Shown: one piece after another, positions 25,152 through 33,646 of the stretch
Layout of the letters: each line of letters begins with the position of its first letter
How positions within the stretch are numbered: the stretch's first letter is position 1
NCBI RefSeq assembly: GCF_041549525.1
Contig: NZ_CP157456.1
Coordinates: 2,852,001-2,916,000 of the forward strand
DNA length: 64,000 nucleotides
Reading direction: 5' to 3'
From: Paenarthrobacter aurescens
Lineage (GTDB): Bacteria > Actinomycetota > Actinomycetes > Actinomycetales > Micrococcaceae
The notes under the pieces: model-generated
Database searches by the model: none
What the model was told of the DNA's origin: nothing
What the model saw: the letters and a program-made list of their open reading frames with translations, nothing else
Translations under genes and position numbers: made by a program

Positions 25152-26111
25152 CTACTTGACGATGCCCTTGTCCTTCAACCAGGCTGCTGCTGCATCCTTG
25201 GGGGCCTGCTTCTGATCGCCACTGACGGCCCTGTTCAGGTTGATGAGGTCTTCAGTGGTGAGGATCTTGGAGACGTTGTTCAGCGCTTCCTTTGCCTTGT
25301 CCGTCATCTTGGCCTCCTTGACCAGCGGCAGAACCTGCTGGGCCTTGAAGTTGTTCTTGGGGTCTTCCAAGACCACGAGGTCGTTGTCCGCAATGGACGG
25401 CGTGGTGGTGTAGATGTCCGCCACCTGCACCTTGTCCTCAAGGAGTGCCTGCAGCGTCAGGTTGCCGCCGCCGTCGTTGAACGGCTGCAGGCCCTTGAGC
25501 TCACAGCCGTAATTGGCCTTCAGGCCCGGGAAGCCATAGGCACGGGTTTCGAAAGTAGCCGGCGCGGCCATGGTGAAGTCCTTGCAGACCTTGGCAAGAT
25601 CCTCAATGGACTTCAACTGGTACTTCTCAGCCGTTGCCTTGGTAACCACCATGGCGTCCTTGGATTCGGCCTTGGCAGGCTCCAGGACTGCAAGGCCATC
25701 CGGCAGCTTGCCCGGAAGCGCCTTGTAAACATCCTCCGCGGAAACCTCCTTGGCTTCCGTATCCACATAGGACAGGAGGTTGCCGGAGTAGTCAGGGACC
25801 AGATCAACGGAGCCGTCCTGGACAGCCTTGAAGTAGATTTCACGCGAGCCGATGTTCGGCTTGGAAGTGGCAGTAAGACCAGCGGCGTTGAGGGCGCCGA
25901 CATAAATCTCTGCGATGACCTGGCTCTCCGGGAAGTCTGCCGAACCAACCACCAGCGAACCACCGGCAGCGGCAGAGCCGCTGGGTGCGGAAGTGGACGG
26001 AGTGGCCAACGGACTGCCGCCGCACGCGCTCAGTGCAAGGGCCACACCCACTCCAGCGGCAAGGCCACCGAGACCACGGCGCGTAAGGGTCATGGGGACG
26101 GGATTTTTCAT
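25152..26111 (-). CDS. Osmoprotectant/glycine-betaine ABC transporter binding lipoprotein (OsmF/OpuCC type)
   Basis: Extracytoplasmic receptor for quaternary-ammonium compatible solutes. The 319-residue protein has a signal with lipobox LSAC and a Ser/Ala/Pro linker. The QAT-binding fold follows, with LVVGSADFPESQVIAEIY, DLVPDYSGNLLSYVD and the C-terminal LTTEDLINLNRAVSGDQ. The last gene of a four-gene operon, its ATG overlaps the permease stop in an ATGA. The solute (betaine, choline, carnitine or ectoine) is not determined by sequence. Confidence 0.93.
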   Translation of the reverse strand: MKNPVPMTLTRRGLGGLAAGVGVALALSACGGSPLATPSTSAPSGSAAAGGSLVVGSADFPESQVIAEIYVGALNAAGLTATSKPNIGSREIYFKAVQDGSVDLVPDYSGNLLSYVDTEAKEVSAEDVYKALPGKLPDGLAVLEPAKAESKDAMVVTKATAEKYQLKSIEDLAKVCKDFTMAAPATFETRAYGFPGLKANYGCELKGLQPFNDGGGNLTLQALLEDKVQVADIYTTTPSIADNDLVVLEDPKNNFKAQQVLPLVKEAKMTDKAKEALNNVSKILTTEDLINLNRAVSGDQKQAPKDAAAAWLKDKGIVK

Positions 26112-26851
26112 GGTGTACCTCCTTGAACGGCAGCCCCGGCTGGAACCGAGGCTGTGAGATCATCGGCTGCCTTCTGGCGGCCTCTTGAATCGAGGGTCAG
26201 GCCGGGTGAGAGGACAAGCCTCTGCACGCCGGCAAGGATCAGGTCCACTGCGATGGCCAGCCCTGCGATGAGCAGGGAGCCACCGAGCATCCTGGGAAAG
26301 TCCTGCAGGACGAGGCCGTCGAACAAGTACCGGCCCAAGCCACCCAACGGAAGGTAGGCAACCACGGAAACTGTGGCGATGACCTGCAAAACAGCTGTAC
26401 GGATACCACCAAACATCACCTGCAGGCCGTTGGGCACCTCCACGCGGAAGAGGATCTGAAGTTCGGTCATCCCCATGGCCCGGGCGGCGTCCACCACAGT
26501 GGCATCGACGCTGGAAATTCCTGCATAGGTCCCCGCCAGGAGCGGGGGTACGGTGAGGATGACCAACGCCCAGACAGGCGGCATCAGGCCACTGCCGGCA
26601 AGCAGCGCGAAGAGCACCAGCAACCCGAGCGTGGGGAGGGCACGTAACGCACCGGCCACAGCCACGGCAACCACGCGGCCACGGCCGGTGTGCCCAATAT
26701 AGAGGCCGATAGGCACTGCGATGGCAGCCGCAATAAGGAGAACCAAAGCACTGTATTGCAGGTGCTCCAGCAAACGGGTGGGGATGCCTCCGGTGCCGGT
26801 CCAGTTCTTGGGGTTGGTCAGCCAGGCAATGGTTTCCGCAAAAATGTTCAT
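26108..26851 (-). CDS. Osmoprotectant ABC transporter permease (OpuCD/OpuCB type)
   Basis: A 247-residue membrane protein with six predicted spans and the permease coupling motif DAARAMGMTELQILFRVEVPNG. The start at 26851 gives MNIFAETIAWLTNPKNW and overlaps the upstream permease stop as ATGA; the longer frame to 26971 lies inside that gene. The two permeases are paralogues and probably form a heterodimer over the single ATPase. Confidence 0.92.
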   Translation of the reverse strand: MNIFAETIAWLTNPKNWTGTGGIPTRLLEHLQYSALVLLIAAAIAVPIGLYIGHTGRGRVVAVAVAGALRALPTLGLLVLFALLAGSGLMPPVWALVILTVPPLLAGTYAGISSVDATVVDAARAMGMTELQILFRVEVPNGLQVMFGGIRTAVLQVIATVSVVAYLPLGGLGRYLFDGLVLQDFPRMLGGSLLIAGLAIAVDLILAGVQRLVLSPGLTLDSRGRQKAADDLTASVPAGAAVQGGTP

Positions 26852-27588
26852 GCCGACGCTCCAGGGTCCGGGCGCAAACCCGCAGGCCGTGTGGCAGCTC
26901 CGGCCTTGGGTTCCGTGGCCAGGGCGTTGGCGTCCGGACGCGGCGACTTTCCACCGGCAGCCCGGGTCCACGGGGTCAACAGCCGCTCCAGGACCACCAG
27001 AACCGCATCCATCAACAGCGCGAGAACCAGAATGGCGATGATGCCCACCACAACTTCGGTAATGAACGTCCGCTGCAGGCCATCAGTGAACAGGACTCCA
27101 AGGTTGCCCACTCCCAGCAGTGCGGCCACGCTTACCAAGGAGATGTTGCTGACCGATACAACGCGCAGACCGGCGAACATCACGGGCAAAGACAACGGAA
27201 GGTCCACTTGGAAGAAACGGGCCAGGGGTTTGAACCCCATGGCCACCGCAGCGTTCCGGAGGTCCTCATCCACGGAGTCGAAAGCGTCCATCGCAGCACG
27301 GACCAGCAATGCCACAGCATAAATGGTCAGCGCCACCACCACATTCAGCGGATCCAGGATCCGCGTGCCCAGGATAGTGGGAAGAATAATGAACAGGGCC
27401 AGTGAAGGAATGGTGTAGAGCAAGGACGTAGCTGTGGCCAGGACTGACCTCAGGACGTTGTTGCGCCTGGCCAACTGCGCCAAGGGAACTGAAATCAGCA
27501 GGCCCAGGATCATGGGGATGATGGCCAGCACCATGTGCTGACCGGCCAGCCCCAGGACCATGCCACTGTTGGCAAGGAACCACTCCAT
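26848..27588 (-). CDS. Osmoprotectant ABC transporter permease (OpuCB type)
   Basis: A 246-residue permease starting MEWFLANSGMVLGLAGQH. It has six spans and the EAA-type loop NAAVAMGFKPLARFFQVDLP. Its start codon shares one base with the ATPase stop (TGATG), so all four cistrons are translationally coupled. The C-terminus has about 40 extra Pro/Ala/Gly-rich residues after the last span, of unknown use. Confidence 0.92.
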   Translation of the reverse strand: MEWFLANSGMVLGLAGQHMVLAIIPMILGLLISVPLAQLARRNNVLRSVLATATSLLYTIPSLALFIILPTILGTRILDPLNVVVALTIYAVALLVRAAMDAFDSVDEDLRNAAVAMGFKPLARFFQVDLPLSLPVMFAGLRVVSVSNISLVSVAALLGVGNLGVLFTDGLQRTFITEVVVGIIAILVLALLMDAVLVVLERLLTPWTRAAGGKSPRPDANALATEPKAGAATRPAGLRPDPGASA

Positions 27589-28682
27589 CAGGTGGCATCC
27601 TCCCTGTGGTGGCGGACTTCTTCGATCAGTGCCAGCACTTCGGGTGCCTTCAAGACTCCAGCCACCCGGCCGTCGTCGTCCACGGCAACGCCCAGGCCGG
27701 ACGGCGAGGACAACGCCGCATCCAGCGCCCGCCGCAAAGTATCTCCCTTGCGGAAGAGTGAGCCCCCGGGAATCAACCCGGCGCCATCGCGCGGTGAAGA
27801 CCACCCCAGCGGACGCGAATCATCATCCACCACCAAGGCCCACTCCCCCGATTGGCGGCCGGCGTGCTGGCCATCGGAGGAATTCACCATGGTGACCGGG
27901 TGCAAAGTCACGGCGTCTGCGGGGTTGAAAGCCAGATGCCGGAACCCGCGGTCGCGTCCCACGAAGGAGGCCACGAAGTCATTGGCAGGTGCACGAAGAA
28001 TCTCTTCCGGCGCCGAGTATTGTGCAAGTTTGCCGCCGACGGCGAAGACAGCAACTTTGTCACCAAGAACAGTTGCTTCATCGATGTCGTGGGTGACAAA
28101 CACGATGGTCTTCGCCAACTCGCGCTGCAGGCGCAGAAGCTCCTGCTGGAGTTCATCACGGACCACGGGGTCCACTGCACTGAATGGTTCGTCCATCAAC
28201 AAAACCGGCGGATCAGCAGCGAGCGCCCGGGCAACCCCTACGCGCTGCTGCTGACCACCTGAAAGTTGGGACGGGTACCGCTTGCCCAGCACGGACGCCA
28301 GCCCGACGACGTCGAGCAGTTCCGCGGCGCGTTTCCGCGCCGCGGCCTTGGGAACGCCATTGAGCCGCGGGACGGTAGCGATGTTGTCCAGTACGGATCG
28401 GTGTGGCAGCAGCCCCGATGACTGCATGACGTAGCCCATGGAGCGGCGAAGTTGGGCTGCAGGGACCTGGGAGATGTCCTCGCCGGCAACAGTGATGGTT
28501 CCGCTGGTGGGCTCCACCATCCGGTTGATCATGCGCAGGGACGTGGTCTTGCCGCAGCCCGAAGGGCCGACGAACACGGTGATGGCGCCCTTGTCTATGG
28601 ACATGGTGAGGGCGTCAACCGCGGGTTGGCCGCCTTGGTATTGCTTAGTGACGCTCTTGAACTCAATCATGGCTTCGGCCAT
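27588..28682 (-). CDS. Osmoprotectant ABC transporter ATPase with C-terminal CBS-like region (OpuCA type)
   Basis: Motor subunit of the osmoprotectant importer, 364 residues. Walker A GPSGCGKTTSLRMINRM, signature LSGGQQQRVGVARAL and Walker B VLLMDEPFSAVDP are complete. After about residue 245 comes a CBS-like tail (WALVVDDDSRPLG and GLGVAVDDDGRVAGVLKAPE), which in OpuA/OpuC ATPases senses ionic strength or second messengers. The ATG at 28682 or an in-frame ATG four codons on (28670) could be used; neither has a strong ribosome-binding site. It is the first gene of the operon. Confidence 0.93.
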   Translation of the reverse strand: MAEAMIEFKSVTKQYQGGQPAVDALTMSIDKGAITVFVGPSGCGKTTSLRMINRMVEPTSGTITVAGEDISQVPAAQLRRSMGYVMQSSGLLPHRSVLDNIATVPRLNGVPKAAARKRAAELLDVVGLASVLGKRYPSQLSGGQQQRVGVARALAADPPVLLMDEPFSAVDPVVRDELQQELLRLQRELAKTIVFVTHDIDEATVLGDKVAVFAVGGKLAQYSAPEEILRAPANDFVASFVGRDRGFRHLAFNPADAVTLHPVTMVNSSDGQHAGRQSGEWALVVDDDSRPLGWSSPRDGAGLIPGGSLFRKGDTLRRALDAALSSPSGLGVAVDDDGRVAGVLKAPEVLALIEEVRHHREDAT

Positions 28683-28837
28683 ACCAGGGCTTACCTATCT
28701 GTGGTGGAGAACATCGGTAGAGCCAGATGATCATATGCACTCTTATTACTTGGCTGCAAAGCAATCTTCACCCAGCGTAGCCAGCGCCACCGATGCTTGT
28801 CAGCGCCGCCACGAATTCCGTAATGAATCGGCAATGT

Positions 28838-30010
28838 TCAGCGTTTCCTTCGCTTGCCGCCCTTCCCCGCCCGTTCCTCGGCCTGATCGTGTCTGTAACG
28901 CTCCGCTGCACGTTGGCCCCGGTCAGCTGACATGACCTTCTGGTGCCACTGCCGCTGATACGCCCGGCGGGCCGCTGCGTCGTGTTTCCTTGCCAGCGCC
29001 GCAAGTTCGCGTTGCAGCTTCAGGTAGCTGGCCCAACGCCTGGGATCAAGGGTTTCCTCTGCGAGCGCCTCCTGAACGGCGCAGCCCGGTTCTGCTTGAT
29101 GGGCGCAGTCGGTAAACCGGCAGTTGGAGAAAAGTTCTTCCAGATCTCCGAACATTTCTTCCATTCCCTCCTCCGCGTCGAAGAGCCCGAAGCCACGGAC
29201 TCCCGGGGTGTCCATCAGCACCGCACCGCCAGCCAGGGGCACTAATTCCCGGGAGGTGGTGGTGTGTTTGCCTTTGCCGTCGCCGGCCCGGACCGCGCCG
29301 GTCTGTTGGACGTCCCGTCCCGCGAGGGCATTGATGAGTGTTGATTTCCCGGCCCCGGAGGGACCAAGCAGCACCAACGTTGCCCCGGTGGGTATGTGCT
29401 GCATCAGCTCTTCGAGGCCATCGCCGTGCTCAGCGGAGGTGGTGACAACCTCCACACCGGCCGCCTGAAGGATGACTTCCCCCACAACCTCGTCCGCGAG
29501 GTGGGCAAGATCGGCTTTGGTGATCACAACCAGCGGCGTGGCGCCGGAATCCCATGCGGCCACCAGCGTCCGTTCAAGGCGGTTATGGGTCAACGGACGA
29601 TCCACTGGGACAACAACGGCAACAATGTCAATGTTGCTGCCCAGGATCTGCTCCTCCGAGGAGGCTTCAAAGGCCCGCTTGCGGCTCAGCGCGGAATGCC
29701 TGGGGAGGACCTCGACGACGGCTGGCTCACCGGCGTTGTTGTGGCCGATCCATACCCAGTCCCCTGTTGCAGGGACAAGCCCGTGCGTTGGGTAGGGCAG
29801 GTGCAGCAGATCCGCTGCAGTTGCCACGAGCACCCGGTTTCGGTCCAGGCGCACTACCCGGCCGGGGACGGCAGAGTCCTGAGAATCAGGGGCGGTGTGG
29901 GTAGTGAAAAGGGCGGCGGTGGAGGCTGTGAAGCCGTACTCCACAGGTCCCTGCACATGGTTGGTGGTGGTGCTGAATAAAGGGTCGCTTGAAGAAGCGT
30001 AAGTGTTCAA
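28838..30010 (-). CDS. rsgA: Ribosome small-subunit-dependent GTPase A
   Basis: A circularly permuted GTPase that checks late 30S assembly. It has an N-terminal OB-fold (about 50-115), then the motifs in permuted order: G4 VITKAD, G1 LLGPSGAGKSTLINAL, G3 MDTPGVRGFGL, and a zinc-knuckle region (CRFTDCAHQAEPGC). A basic Arg/Lys-rich tail ends the protein. The open frame reaches 30142, but I choose TTG at 30010 because AGAGG lies seven bases upstream and the first residues NTYASSSDPLF look like a natural start; the GTG at 30142 abuts its own Shine-Dalgarno. A short upstream ORF overlaps the rejected extension. Confidence 0.9.
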   Translation of the reverse strand: MNTYASSSDPLFSTTTNHVQGPVEYGFTASTAALFTTHTAPDSQDSAVPGRVVRLDRNRVLVATAADLLHLPYPTHGLVPATGDWVWIGHNNAGEPAVVEVLPRHSALSRKRAFEASSEEQILGSNIDIVAVVVPVDRPLTHNRLERTLVAAWDSGATPLVVITKADLAHLADEVVGEVILQAAGVEVVTTSAEHGDGLEELMQHIPTGATLVLLGPSGAGKSTLINALAGRDVQQTGAVRAGDGKGKHTTTSRELVPLAGGAVLMDTPGVRGFGLFDAEEGMEEMFGDLEELFSNCRFTDCAHQAEPGCAVQEALAEETLDPRRWASYLKLQRELAALARKHDAAARRAYQRQWHQKVMSADRGQRAAERYRHDQAEERAGKGGKRRKR

Positions 30011-30039
30011 TGAAATGCCTCTGATGAGGCCCGACCGCC

Positions 30040-30132
30040 CTAGTTTTGGCGGGCTGATGCCGGGACAGGAATGGTGGGCTGATGACGGCGCGCCGCAACT
30101 GACTGCGGGGCGCGCAAGATCGCGGGAATCAT
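30040..30132 (-). CDS. Possible 30-residue leader ORF upstream of rsgA
   Basis: ATG at 30132 is preceded at nine bases by GAGGAGG, the best ribosome-binding site in this gap. It encodes a 30-residue Arg/Pro/Ala-rich peptide starting MIPAILRAPQSVAARR and stops 29 bp before the proposed TTG start of rsgA. A small stem (CCCGCC/GGGCGG) lies around its stop. This could be a translational leader peptide, or the site could serve another start. Speculative. Confidence 0.35.
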   Translation of the reverse strand: MIPAILRAPQSVAARRHQPTIPVPASARQN

Positions 30133-30222
30133 CAAAATCCACCTCCTCGGCATCCGGGCCGGCAGCTTGTGAGCCGGCACGATGTTCAGCGTAGCTAAAA
30201 TACAGTGCTTTTGGCTAGGCCT

Positions 30223-30675
30223 TCAGTTCAGCTTTCCGTTGGCCGGGCGCTCATGGTGCAGGCGCAGTGCCGTGTCCACCAAGGACACCCGGTTGAGTTC
30301 TTGGATATCCTCCAGCGGGATCCACGCCGCGTGGGTGGTGCTGCCATCTACCTCGTGGGTCAGCTCGCCGCCCACCACTGTTGCCTCATAGACCAGCCTG
30401 AGGGCTTGAAAGTCCTTCACCGAACCGTCTGGGCGGATCTCGCCTGGCCAGTGTCCGACGTCGATGCCCAGCATTCGATCAATGCGTGCTTCGTAGCCGG
30501 TTTCTTCAAAAACTTCACGCCTGCAGCCATCCACTGGATGTTCTGCCAGGTCCAAGCCACCGCCCGGCAACGTCCACCCTTCCTTGCCATCCTGCTTCCA
30601 GTACGCCAGCAGGATCTTCTCCTCCTGGACAATCACGGCGTATGCGGCTGGTCGGGTATCGAAAGGCAGGGTCAT
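30223..30675 (-). CDS. Nudix hydrolase
   Basis: A 150-residue pyrophosphohydrolase with a complete Nudix box: GGGLDLAEHPVDGCRREV continuing to FEETGYE, which binds the metal-pyrophosphate. The substrate (nucleoside diphosphate-X) cannot be inferred. It is followed on the same strand by rsgA at a distance and preceded by the GH35 gene with a 29-bp gap, so a loose operon with the beta-galactosidase is possible. Confidence 0.9.
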   Translation of the reverse strand: MTLPFDTRPAAYAVIVQEEKILLAYWKQDGKEGWTLPGGGLDLAEHPVDGCRREVFEETGYEARIDRMLGIDVGHWPGEIRPDGSVKDFQALRLVYEATVVGGELTHEVDGSTTHAAWIPLEDIQELNRVSLVDTALRLHHERPANGKLN

Positions 30676-30704
30676 GAAGTCAGCATAGAACCTTGTCCCG
30701 GGGC

Positions 30705-32501
30705 TTACGGAAGTTCAGCTGCCCCAATGGGACCCGCTTCTTCAGGACCCAGGTCCGGCCCTTCGCGTAGTTCGACGACGGTTCCACGCTTTTCGAGTTC
30801 CAGCACCTTGATGCTGTTGCGGCCTGTCTTCAGCAGGGGCGTCGGTGCGTAGAGGGTCACCTGCGGGCCTTTCTCCCAATATCTGCCCAGGAGGAAACCG
30901 TTGAGCCACACAAAGCCCTTCGTCGAGTCGGGCAGGGCTATATAGGTATCAGCTGGTTCTTCCACCTCAAACTCAGCTCCCGCCAGCCCTTCAAGGTTTT
31001 TCTGCGTCCACTCGGCAACGGCCACAGGGGTCTGCGTCCAGTGGAAGGTATAGCGCTGGTTGATCAGAACGCCGCCCAGGATGCCTTTTCCATGACCGGT
31101 CAGTGGTCCGTAATTGATGCGGCCGAGGTTTTCCACCAGGATTTCCAGCCGGGCAGTTGCCCCGGTGCCGGAGAGAGTCAGGCCCTCTGCCCCGGAAACG
31201 TCATCCAGGATTCCGGCAAAGACGCCATCAACCCACACATAGGCTCTGTCGTTCAGGCCCGTGATCCTCAGCTTGCTCTGGGCAGGGGAACCGGCACGGC
31301 CGGGAAGGATGGCCTCGGCTGCGTAGAGGACCATGCCGGCGTCAAGACCCAACTGTTCGAAACTGAGCGGCTTGACACTGCTGACCGCGTTTCCGGCATC
31401 CCGGACCAGCTCAAGAAGCTCAGGGCCTGCGCTCAACGGAACAGTCTGCGCGGGAAGGACGGGAGCTTCGGCCAGCAGCTCACTGGGGATGTTGGGCATT
31501 TCATCAATGCCTTGAGCTCTGAAGAACTCCTTGCGGAAGGCATGGAATTTGGGCGTCAGTGCCCCGTTCTCTGCAATGGGCGCGTCAGAGTCGTAGCTGG
31601 TGACAGTCGGCTGCAACATTCTGCCATCGTGATTACTGCCGGAGCGCAGACCAAAATTGGTCCCGCCGTGGGCCATGTAGACGCACAGTGAGCCGCCGGG
31701 ATCGAGCATCTTGCGGGCTTCGGCTGCGGCGTCCGCAGCGTCCCGGCGGTGATGGTGTTCGCCCCAGTGATCGAACCAGCCGCCCCAGAATTCGACGTTG
31801 AAGAACGGCTCGTCCGGCCGGCGTCGCTGCCAGGTAGCTATGGCTTCGTCCCCCCGGCTTCCCAGTGTGGCGGTCGCCCAGGTTCCCGCAATGGAACCGC
31901 CGTCCAGGAAGTAGTCCGTGCCGCCGTCGGCTGTGAACAGCAGCTCACTGATACCGCGTTCCTCAACGACGCGCCGGTTCCAGCGGATGTACTCGTGGTC
32001 ATCGCCATAGCTGCCGTATTCGTTCTCAATCTGAACGGCCACCACTGGACCACCAGCGGATGCCTGCCGGGAGGCGATGATGGGCAGGAGGTGATCGAAC
32101 CACTCCTCGATTGCTGAGGTGAACACCGGGTCCATGCAGCGCAGGCCAATGCCGGGAATGCCGGTCAGCCAGGCGGGGAAGCCGCCGTTGTCCCACTCGG
32201 CGCAAATGTACGGGCCGGGGCGGACGATCACATCCAGCCCCTCCTGGCCGGCAAAGTCAATGAACCGCCCCACATCGCGCCAGTCGCTGAAATCCGGTGC
32301 CTCATCCCGCTTAGGCTGGTGGAAGTTCCACGCAACATACGTATCCACAGTGTTGGCGCCCATCGCCTTGAGCCGACGCAGCCGGTCCTGCCACAGGGCG
32401 GGGTGAACACGGAAGTAGTGGATGGCCCCGGCGAGGATGCGATACGGTTCACCCGAACGGTAAAGGACGGCGTCGTGGTAGCTCAGGAGGGCGTTGTTCA
32501 C
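30705..32501 (-). CDS. Glycoside hydrolase family 35 beta-galactosidase
   Basis: Hydrolyses terminal beta-galactosides. The 598-residue protein has no signal peptide and so acts in the cytoplasm on imported sugars. The (beta/alpha)8 barrel motifs are plain: RPGPYICAEWDNGGFPAWL (about residues 94-112), QIENEYGSYG with the acid/base Glu near 161, and NVEFWGGWFDHWG with the nucleophile Glu near 237. C-terminal jelly-roll domains follow. It starts at ATG 32501, divergent from the pirin gene. The in vivo substrate and inducer are not visible. Confidence 0.93.
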   Translation of the reverse strand: MNNALLSYHDAVLYRSGEPYRILAGAIHYFRVHPALWQDRLRRLKAMGANTVDTYVAWNFHQPKRDEAPDFSDWRDVGRFIDFAGQEGLDVIVRPGPYICAEWDNGGFPAWLTGIPGIGLRCMDPVFTSAIEEWFDHLLPIIASRQASAGGPVVAVQIENEYGSYGDDHEYIRWNRRVVEERGISELLFTADGGTDYFLDGGSIAGTWATATLGSRGDEAIATWQRRRPDEPFFNVEFWGGWFDHWGEHHHRRDAADAAAEARKMLDPGGSLCVYMAHGGTNFGLRSGSNHDGRMLQPTVTSYDSDAPIAENGALTPKFHAFRKEFFRAQGIDEMPNIPSELLAEAPVLPAQTVPLSAGPELLELVRDAGNAVSSVKPLSFEQLGLDAGMVLYAAEAILPGRAGSPAQSKLRITGLNDRAYVWVDGVFAGILDDVSGAEGLTLSGTGATARLEILVENLGRINYGPLTGHGKGILGGVLINQRYTFHWTQTPVAVAEWTQKNLEGLAGAEFEVEEPADTYIALPDSTKGFVWLNGFLLGRYWEKGPQVTLYAPTPLLKTGRNSIKVLELEKRGTVVELREGPDLGPEEAGPIGAAELP

Positions 32502-32551
32502 GTGGAACAGATTAGCTCAATATCCAACATTTATGCACAGGTGATGATCGC

Positions 32552-33583
32552 ATGACCAATCTTGATACTTCCCCCGCACAGGAAGTCTGCCCCGCGGCCC
32601 CGGAAGGTCAAGGTCCCTGTGTTCAGCTGTGGCCCGAGCGCGAGGTTCCCTTGGGCGGTGTGCGCGCCATGAACGTGATCCGCACGCTTCCCCAGCGGGG
32701 ACTGCCCACCGTGGGCGCCTGGTGCTTCCTGGATAGCTTCGGCCCGGATCGTGTGGCCATGAGCGTACTCCCCCACCCCCATTGCGGCCTTCAAACCGTC
32801 ACCTGGCCCCTGGAAGGATCGGTCCGGCACCGCGATAGCGTAGGCAGCGATGTGGTTGTCCAGCCAGGCGAGCTGAACATCATGACCGCAGGCAATGGCA
32901 TCTCCCACTCGGAGTTCTCCGTCATTGCGGCCGGCACGGGCACCGGGTCAGCTGCGCTCGTGGAAGAAATCCCCATGTCCCGGGGGCTCCAGCTATGGGT
33001 TGCCCTGCCGGATGAGCACCGGCACCGCGCGCCGTCATTCGAGCAGGTCAAGGACTTGCCGGTGGCAGTGGGTGAAGGCTTCAGGGCTACCGTGATGGTG
33101 GGCGAATTCGCCGGTCAGCGCTCCCCCGCCACCATGTTCAGCCCCATTGTTGGAGCGGACATCACCGGTACGGGATCCTTGGACCTGCCGCTGCGGCCTG
33201 ACTTCGAGCACGCAGTGTTGGTCCTTGACGGCCACCTCGTGATCGATGGTCAGGACATTGAAGCAGGTCCACTGGCTTATCTGGGCGCCGGAAGGTCCAA
33301 CCTGGCGGTCCAGGCGGAGCCGGAGACCCGCTTCATGCTTTTGGGCGGCGAACCGTTCGGCGAAGACCTGCTGATGTGGTGGAACTTTGTGGGCAGGACC
33401 CACGAGGAAGTTGAAAAGGCGCGCGAGGAATGGGAAGCCGAAGGGCTGCTCGACGACGCCGCTGCCGCCACCTCACGCTTCGGGTTTGTCCCCGGCCATG
33501 GCCCGGACGCAGGACCGGAAGCCGGCCGCATTCCCGCCCCGCCCCTGCCGGGAGTGAAGCTGCGCCCACGAACCCGCGGCTGA
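32552..33583 (+). CDS. Pirin family protein
   Basis: A 343-residue bicupin. The N-terminal cupin has the pirin metal site region (LPHPHCGLQTVTWPLEG, then NGISHSEFS), and the C-terminal Pirin_C cupin follows (about 185-290). Roles of bacterial pirins range from quercetinase activity to modulation of pyruvate dehydrogenase; none can be assigned here. It is divergent from the GH35 gene, and its stop is followed at once by the 57-bp inverted repeat. Confidence 0.88.
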   Translation: MTNLDTSPAQEVCPAAPEGQGPCVQLWPEREVPLGGVRAMNVIRTLPQRGLPTVGAWCFLDSFGPDRVAMSVLPHPHCGLQTVTWPLEGSVRHRDSVGSDVVVQPGELNIMTAGNGISHSEFSVIAAGTGTGSAALVEEIPMSRGLQLWVALPDEHRHRAPSFEQVKDLPVAVGEGFRATVMVGEFAGQRSPATMFSPIVGADITGTGSLDLPLRPDFEHAVLVLDGHLVIDGQDIEAGPLAYLGAGRSNLAVQAEPETRFMLLGGEPFGEDLLMWWNFVGRTHEEVEKAREEWEAEGLLDDAAAATSRFGFVPGHGPDAGPEAGRIPAPPLPGVKLRPRTRG

Positions 33584-33584
33584 A

Positions 33585-33641
33585 TTTTTGTACAGCTAAT
33601 GCCCTAAAGAGGCCCCTTTGAGGGCATTAGGTGTACAAAAA
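33585..33641. repeat. 57-bp inverted-repeat element, symmetric copy, likely bidirectional terminator
   Basis: Outer arms TTTTTGTACA / TGTACAAAAA and inner arms AATGCCCT / AGGGCATT are both perfect, around a short AGGCCCCTTT-containing loop. It starts two bases after the pirin stop and ends five bases before the stop of the convergent kinase gene. It shares length, ends and the TTTTTGTACAGCT start with the element at 647-709. Confidence 0.75.
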
Positions 33642-33646
33642 CGCGG

